In this document: one piece after another, positions 53,533-60,673 of the stretch
How the letters are laid out: every line of letters begins with the position of its first letter
Position numbering within the stretch: position 1 is the stretch's first letter
Source: Actinoplanes sp. M2I2
GTDB taxonomy: Bacteria; Actinomycetota; Actinomycetes; Mycobacteriales; Micromonosporaceae
Direction: 5' to 3'
Assembly: GCF_023544445.1 (NCBI RefSeq)
Contig: NZ_JALPVJ010000027.1
Location: 1 to 64,000 of the forward strand
DNA length: 64,000 bases
The notes under the pieces: model-generated
What the model saw: only the letters and a program-made list of their open reading frames with translations
Databases searched by the model: none
What the model was told of the DNA's origin: nothing
Made by a program: the position numbers and the translations under genes

Positions 53533-54471
53533 ATGTCCTTCGACGACGCCTATCAGGCCCTCACCGATCACGACGACGATGCCCGCTGGGCGTACGGCAC
53601 GGGGTTCGCCGACCCGCTCGCCGGGGTGCCCACCGCCCTTCCCGACGGTGTCGACGGCGCCGACCTGGCGGCGTACTGCCTGATGATCGGGGACGACGCG
53701 CTGATCCTGTCGCACCGGCTCCAGCAGTGGGTGACCCGCGCGCCCGAGCTCGAGGACGAGATGGCGATCGCGAACATCGGCCTCGACCTGCTCGGCCAGG
53801 CCCGGCTCCTGCTGACCCGGGCCGGGGAGGCCGAGGGCACCGGCCGCGACGAGGACGACCTGGCCTACCTGCGCGACCCGGCGGACTTCCGGCATGTGCG
53901 GCTCGTCGAGCGCGACGACACCGACTTCGGTCAGCTGATCGCGCGGTTGCTCGTCTTCTCGACGTGGCGGCTGGCGCTGCTCGACCGGCTGGCGACCAGC
54001 CGCGACCCGGTGCTGGCGGCGATCGGCGCCAAGGGGGTCAAGGAGGTCGCCTATCACCGGGAGTACGCGGCCGGCTGGGCGGTGCGCCTCGGTGACGGCA
54101 CCGAGCTGTCGCACCGGCGCATGCAGGACGCGGTCGACGCGGTCTGGCCGTTGCTCGGCGAGTTGTTCACGCCGCACGACGTCGAAGTGCGCCTGGCCGC
54201 CGCCGGCGTGGCCGTCGACCCGGCCTCGCTGCGCCCCGAGTTCGACACCGTCCTGACCGAGGTGCTCCGCGCGGCCACGCTGGACATGCCGGCCGCCGAC
54301 ACAGCGGAGGCGGGCGGAATCGTGCCGGTGGGCGCGACTTCGCCGGCGAGCGGCGCCGTGTCGGCGGGCGGGGGAACCGGGGGCCGCGACGGCCGTCACG
54401 GCGATGAGCTGGCCGCGATCCTGGCCGAGCTGCAGGGGCTGGCCCGCGCCACGCCGGGCGGTGTGTGGTGA
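53533..54471 (+). CDS. paaC: 1,2-phenylacetyl-CoA epoxidase subunit C
   Basis: A 312-residue helical ferritin-like partner of PaaA without a functional metal centre. CLMIGDDALILSHRLQQWVT, NIGLDLLGQARLLLTRAGEA and KEVAYHREYAAGWAVRLGDG match PaaC. Near the C-terminus (about residues 257-290) there is a Gly/Ala/Ser-rich insertion before the final conserved helix DELAAILAELQGLAR, which makes it about 40-50 residues longer than typical. Its stop overlaps paaD. Confidence 0.93.
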   Translation: MSFDDAYQALTDHDDDARWAYGTGFADPLAGVPTALPDGVDGADLAAYCLMIGDDALILSHRLQQWVTRAPELEDEMAIANIGLDLLGQARLLLTRAGEAEGTGRDEDDLAYLRDPADFRHVRLVERDDTDFGQLIARLLVFSTWRLALLDRLATSRDPVLAAIGAKGVKEVAYHREYAAGWAVRLGDGTELSHRRMQDAVDAVWPLLGELFTPHDVEVRLAAAGVAVDPASLRPEFDTVLTEVLRAATLDMPAADTAEAGGIVPVGATSPASGAVSAGGGTGGRDGRHGDELAAILAELQGLARATPGGVW

Positions 54472-54956
54472 GCGCGGCCGAGGTGGCGGCGACGGTGACC
54501 GACCCCGAGCTGCCCATGGTCACGCTGGCCGAGCTGGGGATCCTGCGTGACGTGCGGGAGACCGACGACGGCGTCGAGGTGACGATCACGCCGACCTACT
54601 CCGGGTGCCCGGCCATGGAGGCAATTCAGGCCGACCTGGTGCGGGCGCTGCGCACCGCCGGCTACGCGCGGGCGCGGGTGCGGACGCTGCTGGCCCCGGC
54701 CTGGACCACCGACTGGATCACCGAGTCGGGCAAGGCCAAGCTGTTCGCGGCCGGCATCGCGCCGCCCGGGCCGGCTCCGCGCCGGGCCGCCGGGCCGGTG
54801 CCGCTGGTGCTCGGCGTGCGTGATGAGCGGGTCGCCTGCCCGCGCTGCGGGGAGGAGTCGACCGAGCGGCTGGCCGCGTTCGGGGCGACCGCCTGCCGGG
54901 AGCTGCGGCGGTGCCCGGCCTGCCGGGAGCCCTTCGAGCACGTGAAGGAGATCTGA
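54468..54956 (+). CDS. paaD: Phenylacetate-CoA oxygenase maturation protein PaaD
   Basis: A 162-residue protein. The N-terminal MIP18/DUF59-like domain (VTDPELPMVTLAELGILRDV, ITPTYSGCPAMEAIQADLVR) is followed by a C-terminal zinc-ribbon-like segment with CPRCG and CPAC pairs. PaaD is thought to help assemble the iron centres of the epoxidase system. GTG 54468 overlaps the paaC stop; another GTG directly upstream (54465) is equally possible. Confidence 0.92.
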   Translation: MSAAEVAATVTDPELPMVTLAELGILRDVRETDDGVEVTITPTYSGCPAMEAIQADLVRALRTAGYARARVRTLLAPAWTTDWITESGKAKLFAAGIAPPGPAPRRAAGPVPLVLGVRDERVACPRCGEESTERLAAFGATACRELRRCPACREPFEHVKEI

Positions 54957-54957
54957 C

Positions 54958-56004
54958 GTGCGGGACTTCAACGCGTTGCGCGTGGCCGAGGTCGAGCGGC
55001 TCTGCCCCGACGCGGTCGCCGTGACCTTCGACGTGCCGGAGGACCTGGCCGAGTTCTACGCCTTCCGGCCGGGACAGTCGCTCACCGTTCGACGCCCGGG
55101 TGACGAGCGGGACGAGCGGCGGTCCTATTCGATCTGCGCTCCCGCCGGCGCCCGGCCGCGGATCGGCGTGCGCGAGGTGCCGGGCGGTGTGGTCTCCGGC
55201 TGGCTGGTGCACGAGCTGCGGGTGGGCGACGCGGTCGAGGTCGCGCCGCCGTCGGGCACGTTCACGCCCGATCTCGAGGCCGGCGGGCGGCACGTGATGA
55301 TCGCGGCGGGCTCGGGCATCACGCCTGTGCTGTCGATCGCGACGTCGCTGCTGCGCAACCCGAAGGCGGAGGTGGCCGTTCTCTACGGCAACCGGCGGGC
55401 CGACACCGTGATGTTCGCCGAGGAGCTCGCCGATCTGAAGGACAGGCACCCGTCGCGGGTCGAGCTGGTGCACCTGCTGTCCCGCGAGGCGCGCGAGGTC
55501 GACCTGCTGAGCGGCCGGCTCGACGGCGAGAAACTGCGCGCGTTGCTGCCCCGGCTGCTCGACCTGACCGGGGTCGACCACTGGTGGCTGTGCGGACCGT
55601 ACGGGATGGTCGTCGACGCCACCGAGGTGCTCGCCGAGGCGGGGGTGGCACCCGAGCGGATCCACCGTGAGCTGTTCTGGGTCGACGAGGTGCCGCCCGA
55701 GCCCGTACGGGAGACGGGGTTGACCGAAGGCAGCGAGGTGACGGTGCTGCTCGACGGCCGGTCGACGACCGTGACCGTCGCCGAGGGCAGCACGGTGCTC
55801 GACGGCGCCCAGCGCTCGCGGCCGGACCTGCCGTTCGCGTGCAAGGGCGGGGTGTGCGGCACGTGCCGGGCCCGGGTGGTCGAGGGCGAGGTGACCATGC
55901 GGCGCAACTTCGCGCTGGAGCCGGCCGAGGTGGCGGCCGGGTTCGTCCTGACCTGCCAGGCGACCCCGGCGTCGTCGAAGGTGACCGTCACCTTCGACGA
56001 CTGA
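54958..56004 (+). CDS. paaE: 1,2-phenylacetyl-CoA epoxidase reductase PaaE
   Basis: A 348-residue reductase that passes NADPH electrons to PaaABC. FAD-binding segment RRSYSICAPAG, NAD-binding IAAGSGITPVLSIATSLL, and a C-terminal plant-type 2Fe-2S domain with FACKGGVCGTCRARV and the last ligand in LTCQA. It ends the paa operon. GTG start 1 base after paaD. No T-rich terminator follows, only the repeat-rich spacer. Confidence 0.95.
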   Translation: MRDFNALRVAEVERLCPDAVAVTFDVPEDLAEFYAFRPGQSLTVRRPGDERDERRSYSICAPAGARPRIGVREVPGGVVSGWLVHELRVGDAVEVAPPSGTFTPDLEAGGRHVMIAAGSGITPVLSIATSLLRNPKAEVAVLYGNRRADTVMFAEELADLKDRHPSRVELVHLLSREAREVDLLSGRLDGEKLRALLPRLLDLTGVDHWWLCGPYGMVVDATEVLAEAGVAPERIHRELFWVDEVPPEPVRETGLTEGSEVTVLLDGRSTTVTVAEGSTVLDGAQRSRPDLPFACKGGVCGTCRARVVEGEVTMRRNFALEPAEVAAGFVLTCQATPASSKVTVTFDD

Positions 56005-56059
56005 GCCGAGGGCCACCGCATTCACGGCGACACGACTGCGACCGGCACCCAGCCGCGTC

Positions 56060-56212
56060 GGCGCTGCAGCGCGCCAGCATTGGAGCGTGCCGGCACCAAC
56101 CGCGCCGGCAATGCAGCGTGCCGGCGCCGGAACGCGCCGGCACCGGATCGCTCGGCACCGGAACGCGCCGGCACCGGATCGCCCGGCACTGAGCCGCGCC
56201 GGTGCCGGGACG
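56060..56212. repeat. Degenerate tandem repeats after paaE
   Basis: Bases 56129-56159 and 56160-56190 are near-identical 31-bp units starting GGAACGCGCCGGCACCGGAT. Shorter relatives with GCGCCGGCA or GTGCCGGC occur before and after. Located between convergent paaE and the methyltransferase gene; may also act as a stem-forming transcription end. Confidence 0.75.
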
Positions 56213-56216
56213 GGGG

Positions 56217-56819
56217 TCAGGCGGGCTTTTGGGCGAGGGCGAAGATTTGGCTCTCCTCCGGTCCGTCGGCCGGGGTGAACGTGACCGTCTCGATGCTGAC
56301 CACGGTGAAGCCGTGCGCCTCGAGGACGGCGGCCAAGTCTCCCTCCAGGTAGCCGGAAACGGTCACCGGCACGCCCATGAAGTCGAACGGCAGGCTGTCG
56401 CCGTCGAAGTTGACCATGCCGATGCCGAGGTAGCCCTGCGGCTCCAGCCATCCGTAGGTCTTCTTGAGGGTGCGCTCGATGTCGGCCTTGCTCAGCATCA
56501 GCAGCGAGAAGAACGCGGTCACCGCCCCGAAGCGGCCGAACTCGTCGGCCAGTTCCTTGAAGTCGGCGTGCACGAACTCGGCCGCCGGCACCTGCTCACG
56601 GGCCAGCCGCAGCATCCCTTCGGAGATGTCGACGCCGACCACCCGGTGATCCGACTCGGTCAGCAATTTCGCGGTCGGGACGCCCGTGCCGCAGCCGAGG
56701 TCGAGCACCCCGGCCCCGGACGGGAGCAGCGCGGCGATCCGTTCGATCAGCGCGGCCTGGAAGGGATTGTGACTGTGTTCGCCCTGGTACTGCTCGGCGA
56801 GTTGATCGAAGACCTCCAT
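56217..56819 (-). CDS. Class I SAM-dependent methyltransferase
   Basis: A 200-residue methyltransferase. VLDLGCGTGVPTAKLL is the SAM-binding motif I and VVGVDISEGMLRLAR motif post-I; FGAVTAFFSLLMLSKADIER covers the later core strands. The acceptor is unknown. The ATG at 56819 is favoured as the fold starts there; an in-frame ATG at 56846 is possible, and neither has a clear ribosome-binding site. Confidence 0.88.
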   Translation of the reverse strand: MEVFDQLAEQYQGEHSHNPFQAALIERIAALLPSGAGVLDLGCGTGVPTAKLLTESDHRVVGVDISEGMLRLAREQVPAAEFVHADFKELADEFGRFGAVTAFFSLLMLSKADIERTLKKTYGWLEPQGYLGIGMVNFDGDSLPFDFMGVPVTVSGYLEGDLAAVLEAHGFTVVSIETVTFTPADGPEESQIFALAQKPA

Positions 56820-56945
56820 GCGCGGCAGGCTACCGGCAGGATGCATCGATCTCCATGAGGTGATCGTCCGCAGTGGACAAGCTCATCGGCCGGTACCGGA
56901 GATCCGCTCGACGGGCACGACCCCGGGCTCGGCCGGCTCGGAGAC

Positions 56946-57115
56946 CTGCCCGGATCCAAGCTGCCTGGGACGAGCTGCCTGGGACGAGCTGCCCGGATCC
57001 AAGCTGCCTGGGACGAGCTGCCTGGGACGAGCTGCCGGATCCAAGCTGCCTGGGACGAGCTGCCTGGGACGAGCTGCCTGGGACGAGCTGGCTGGGAGGA
57101 GCTGCCCGGGAAGAC
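56946..57115. repeat. Tandem array of 14-bp units (VNTR-like)
   Basis: The unit CTGCCTGGGACGAG is repeated many times, broken at intervals by GGATCCAAG, which gives a higher-order unit of roughly 43-45 bases (GGATCC at about 56952, 56995 and 57037). The 14-base period is not a multiple of three, so a coding role is unlikely even though frames stay open. It fills the 305-base gap between the TIGR03089 gene end and the methyltransferase start. Confidence 0.88.
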
Positions 57116-57124
57116 CCGGCGGAA

Positions 57125-57832
57125 TCACCGGAGGACGACCGTGACGCCTTCCTTGTCGATCCGCTGCTCGAGGCGGGACGCGTCGAGGTTGGCGCAGAGG
57201 ACGATCGACGCGCCGGCCGACAGCGGGGCCAGCAGCCAGATCAACGGATGCTCCTGGAGGGCCGTGTCGACCAGCACACGGTCGCCCGGACCGATGCCGT
57301 GCTGCTCGGCAACGTCGGCCGCCGTCCGCGCGTACTCCTGATAGGTCGTGCCGTCGACGACCGCCGGGCGCAGCTCGTCGATCTCGTGGCGCGGCGGATG
57401 GGCGCCGAGGTAGGGGCGCAGCGCGGTGGTGTAGTCGCGGTAGCCCTTGGGCACGTCGCCGGTCGCGGCGCCGTGCGGGGCCAGGCCGAGCACGAACTGA
57501 TGCCGGCCGGTGGGAACCTCGTCCAGCCAGTTGCCGATCCGGCGGTGTTCCACGAAGGTCACGTCGAGGGGGTCACCGGCGGGGGACAGGCCGGCCCCCG
57601 CCCAGTCGCGGATCGACAGTTCGAGACCGGCCGACCAGGCGCCGAGCAGTACGGCGGCCGTCTGCCAGTGGGGCGGCAGCAGCACCGCGGCGGTGTCGCC
57701 CGGGCCGAGCCCGCACCCCTCGGTGAGCAGCGCCGTCGTCGCCGACGTCCAGCCACCGAGCTCGCCCGCGGTCAGCCCGAACCGTTCGCCGGTCGCGTCG
57801 TCGTAGTACGTGATCAGGTCACCCGACGTCAT
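57125..57832 (-). CDS. TIGR03089 family protein
   Basis: A 235-residue protein resembling the N-terminal part of AMP-binding (acyl-CoA synthetase-like) enzymes. ITYYDDATGERFGLTAGELG and LGPGDTAAVLLPPHWQTAAV match this short actinobacterial family, and VLVDTALQEHPLIWLLAPLS near the end corresponds to a later core segment. The C-terminal ATP-handling domain is missing by design in this family, so adenylation is not expected. Function unknown. The tail ends 10 bases from the 14-bp repeat array. Confidence 0.82.
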   Translation of the reverse strand: MTSGDLITYYDDATGERFGLTAGELGGWTSATTALLTEGCGLGPGDTAAVLLPPHWQTAAVLLGAWSAGLELSIRDWAGAGLSPAGDPLDVTFVEHRRIGNWLDEVPTGRHQFVLGLAPHGAATGDVPKGYRDYTTALRPYLGAHPPRHEIDELRPAVVDGTTYQEYARTAADVAEQHGIGPGDRVLVDTALQEHPLIWLLAPLSAGASIVLCANLDASRLEQRIDKEGVTVVLR

Positions 57833-57919
57833 GCCTGAGACTTTAGGGCGGGTGGCCACCAGCACCGGGCTGCGGCCCGGCGTGATCGGCCGCGCCGATC
57901 GTGAGGTCGGACGGACCGG

Positions 57920-58198
57920 CTACGCCGCGAGGTCGCGCTGCCAGGCGCGCCGGTCCATCGCGTACCGGTTGAGGACGTGGACGGTGCGCGGGCCGGCGAC
58001 GCCGTCGGTGGTCAGACCGGCGCGGGCCTGGAAAGCCCGTACGGCCGTGGTGAGCTCGTCGTCCGTCTCGCCGGCGGGGCGGCCGATCTCGGCGAGCAGC
58101 GCGCGGACCACGGCGGGGTCCGCCGGCGGGGGAGCGTTCCAGCCGATCACGGCGCCGACCGCGGAGCCGACCACCGTGAGCATTCCTCGTGCGGACAT
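57920..58198 (-). CDS. Small peptidoglycan-binding-like protein
   Basis: A 92-residue protein. A hydrophobic N-terminus (LTVVGSAVGAVIGW) may be a signal or anchor. Residues about 30-80 resemble a peptidoglycan-binding domain 1 fold: TAVRAFQARAGLTTDGVAGP followed by RTVHVLNRY, the usual F-Q-x-x-x-G-L-x-x-D-G-x-x-G-P-x-T core. Only one copy and no catalytic domain. AGGAGG lies 7 bases before the ATG, a strong start. Confidence 0.75.
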   Translation of the reverse strand: MSARGMLTVVGSAVGAVIGWNAPPPADPAVVRALLAEIGRPAGETDDELTTAVRAFQARAGLTTDGVAGPRTVHVLNRYAMDRRAWQRDLAA

Positions 58199-58467
58199 CT
58201 CGTGCCTCCTGCTGGTGTCGGGGGATGACTCCAGCATCCGGCGGCCGCCTGTGCGCGGCATCGGACCGGCGTCTCGGAACGCCGGCCGCCGATGCAACTT
58301 TCGGCTGATGACGGAGTGCGACCAGGTGGGGCGACCGGCGGAAACAGGGGCCGGACCGGGCTGCGCCGGGGTGCCGCCGCGTACAGGGAACCCACAGACG
58401 CCTCACCGGTTTCCGACAAGGTCGCGGGTCACTGTTGGCTCATCAGCCAACGAAGCGAGGCGTCGCC

Positions 58468-59376
58468 ATGACCGACCTGATGACCCGGCCCACCCAGCCC
58501 GACCACTCCGGTGGCGACCACGACGATGTGACGCCGCCGCCTCCGCCCGGGCCCCCGTTCGTACCGTCGGACGGCGGCCGCCGGTGGCCGCGCCGGGTGG
58601 CCGGTGGGGCCGCGGTGCTGGCGCTGATCGGCGCCGGCGGCACAGCGGGCGGCGTGGTCGCCGAGCGGTACCTGATCGACCAACCGGCCACGACCGCGGC
58701 AACCGCGGCCACGGCGAGCAGCACCAGGACCGTCACCGAGGACGCCGACCTGGCCGCGATCGTCAAGCAGGTGCAGCCGAGCGTCGTCACCGTCCTGGTC
58801 GACTCCGACCAGTCGTCGTCGCTCGGCTCGGGCGTGGTGCTCCGCTCGGACGGGCTCATCCTCACCAACAACCACGTCGTCGAGGGCGGCGGCACCGTCA
58901 GCGTGCGCCTGTCCTCGGGCCGGACCGTGCCCGCCCGGGTCGTCACCACCGACACCACCCACGACCTTGCTCTCGTGCAGGCTTCCGGGTTGTCGGGGCT
59001 GAACCCGGTCACGTTCGGCACCGACGACAGCGTCGCCGTGGGGGACACGGTGCTGGCCTTCGGGGCGCCGCTCGGCCTCGAGAACACGGTGACCTCGGGC
59101 ATCGTCTCGGCCCTGGACCGCAGCATCGACACCGCCACGGAGTCGGCCACCGGCGGCGGCAGCGAGAAGCTGACCGGTCTGCTGCAGACCGACGCCGCCA
59201 TCAACCAGGGCAACTCCGGCGGCGCGCTGGTCGATCTCTCCGGTCACGTCGTCGGCATCAACGTGGCGATCGCCACCGCGAGCCAGTCCGACTCGGGCAG
59301 CATCGGCGTCGGCTTCGCCATCCCGGCCGACACCGTCGTGGCCGCCGTCCAGCAGATGGAAGCCCGGAGCAGCTGA
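58468..59376 (+). CDS. Membrane-anchored trypsin-like serine protease without PDZ domain
   Basis: A 302-residue protein. A Pro-rich cytoplasmic start is followed by one transmembrane helix (VAGGAAVLALIGAGGTAGGV, about residues 43-62), placing the protease outside. The catalytic triad is intact: His in TNNHVVEGGG, Asp in TTHDLALVQ, Ser in QGNSGGALVD, as in DegP/HtrA proteases. HtrA proteins normally carry a C-terminal PDZ domain; this protein stops right after the protease fold (QQMEARSS). The final codons are part of a repeat that continues beyond the stop. Likely role: surface protein quality control or processing. Confidence 0.88.
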   Translation: MTDLMTRPTQPDHSGGDHDDVTPPPPPGPPFVPSDGGRRWPRRVAGGAAVLALIGAGGTAGGVVAERYLIDQPATTAATAATASSTRTVTEDADLAAIVKQVQPSVVTVLVDSDQSSSLGSGVVLRSDGLILTNNHVVEGGGTVSVRLSSGRTVPARVVTTDTTHDLALVQASGLSGLNPVTFGTDDSVAVGDTVLAFGAPLGLENTVTSGIVSALDRSIDTATESATGGGSEKLTGLLQTDAAINQGNSGGALVDLSGHVVGINVAIATASQSDSGSIGVGFAIPADTVVAAVQQMEARSS

Positions 59377-59481
59377 GCGAGCCGTCAGACGGCTGGAAGC
59401 CCGGAGCAGCTGAGCTGCCTTGACGGTTGCGAGCCCGGAGCAGCCGAGCGGTCGATCAGGCAGAAGCCCGGAGCACCTCGG
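59357..59481. repeat. Four direct repeats overlapping the protease gene end
   Basis: A roughly 21-base motif (GAAGCCCGGAGCAGCTGAGC, degenerate) occurs at 59357, 59394, 59429 and 59461, spaced about 33-37 bases. The first copy encodes the last residues and stop of the protease gene; the others lie in the 200-base spacer before the next gene. Confidence 0.8.
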
Positions 59482-59580
59482 ATGTCCAGCGGGTGAAGCC
59501 GGGCCGCCCCGGACGAGTCTTGATCCAAATGTGGCCGATCGGGTCTGCCGTCGGCGGTTACCGGCCCGTACGGTGCGTCC

Positions 59581-60627
59581 GTGACTTCGGCTGCTGCCCT
59601 GCACCCCTCCGTACCGCCCCCGGCCGCGCCACCTGCGCGGCCGTCGGTGGTCACCCTCGCCGTGTGGTTCCAGGTGGCGCTGGTGGGGCTGCTGGTGCTG
59701 GTCGTCGGGGTGATGATCGCCGAGGCCATCCACTACGACGGGCTGATCGACGAGGCCGCCCGGTTCGGCGACGCGGACCCGTCGGAAGTGTCGGGCGAGC
59801 GGGACGGCAACGTGGCCTTCGTGCTCCTGTTCGGCCTGCCGATGGTCGTGCTCGCGCTGTGGCTGGGGCTGACCGTCGCCTGGCTGCGCCGGGGCAGCCA
59901 CGTCGCGCGCGTGCTGACCTGGGTCGGGCTGGGGGCGCCGGTCGGGCTCTTCGTGCTGTCGTGCTTGTTCGGCGGGATGATCGGACTGTTCGGCCTGCTG
60001 GCCTTCAGTTCCCTCGACGAGCCGGTCCCGGGCGAGGAGGACTACTCGTTCGAGGACGGCGACGTCATGACGCCCGAGGACGCCGGCTTCTACGACCGTC
60101 TCTACGACCTCGACAGCGGCGGTTGGTCGATCGCTTACGACGCCGTCCTGGCCTGCGCAGTGGCGGCCGCAGTCCTGCTGGCGATCGCGACCGCCGTGCT
60201 CCTGCTGACCGGCCCGGCCGACCGTTTCTTCCGCCCGGGTCGCCACTTTCCCCAAGGACCCCAACCCTTCCGGTACGCGGGAGCGCCGCCCAGTTATCCG
60301 GACGGCTTCTGGTATCCCGCCCCGCCGCCTCCGCCGCCGATGTGGGCGTCGCAGCCGCAGCCGCCGTGGGGGCCGCAGTATCAGCACCCGGCGGTATCGC
60401 AGCCGCAGCCGCCGTGGGGGCCGCCATCCCAGCACCCCGGTGTACCGCAGCCGCAGCCGCCGTGGGGGATGCCACCCCAGCCCCCAGAGGCGTCGCAGCC
60501 TCAGGCGGCATGGGCGCCGCAGCCCCAGCCGCCGTGGGGGCTGCCACCCCAGCACCAAGGGCCGCTGCCCCAACAGCCGGCCGACCTCACGCCGCCGCCC
60601 GCGGACAAGCCACCCTCCCAGGGCTGA
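59581..60627 (+). CDS. Membrane protein with Pro/Gln-rich repeat tail
   Basis: A 348-residue protein. Four hydrophobic helices are seen (about residues 25-48, 80-103, 112-143 and 188-212), with an acidic loop between the third and fourth. The C-terminal ~110 residues are cytoplasmic or extracellular repeats of QPQPPWGP-type units separated by Q-H-P segments, about five copies. No family is recognised; similar Pro-rich tails occur in actinobacterial DUF-type membrane proteins. GTG start; a G/C-rich hairpin follows the stop. Confidence 0.75.
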   Translation: MTSAAALHPSVPPPAAPPARPSVVTLAVWFQVALVGLLVLVVGVMIAEAIHYDGLIDEAARFGDADPSEVSGERDGNVAFVLLFGLPMVVLALWLGLTVAWLRRGSHVARVLTWVGLGAPVGLFVLSCLFGGMIGLFGLLAFSSLDEPVPGEEDYSFEDGDVMTPEDAGFYDRLYDLDSGGWSIAYDAVLACAVAAAVLLAIATAVLLLTGPADRFFRPGRHFPQGPQPFRYAGAPPSYPDGFWYPAPPPPPPMWASQPQPPWGPQYQHPAVSQPQPPWGPPSQHPGVPQPQPPWGMPPQPPEASQPQAAWAPQPQPPWGLPPQHQGPLPQQPADLTPPPADKPPSQG

Positions 60628-60660
60628 GGCCGGAGCGGACCCCCCTCCCGCTCCGGCCTC
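60626..60660. terminator. Hairpin between convergent genes
   Basis: GAGGCCGGAGCGG (60626-60638) pairs perfectly with CCGCTCCGGCCTC (60648-60660) around a 9-base loop, beginning inside the stop region at 60627. It separates the convergent membrane-protein and ABC-exporter genes. Confidence 0.8.
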
Positions 60661-60673
60661 GGCCCGCCCCGGG

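Noticed and set aside
56946-57115. CRISPR array or repeat-containing coding sequence
   Set aside because: Units of 14 bases have no spacers, and the period is not a multiple of three, so a repeat protein is unlikely.
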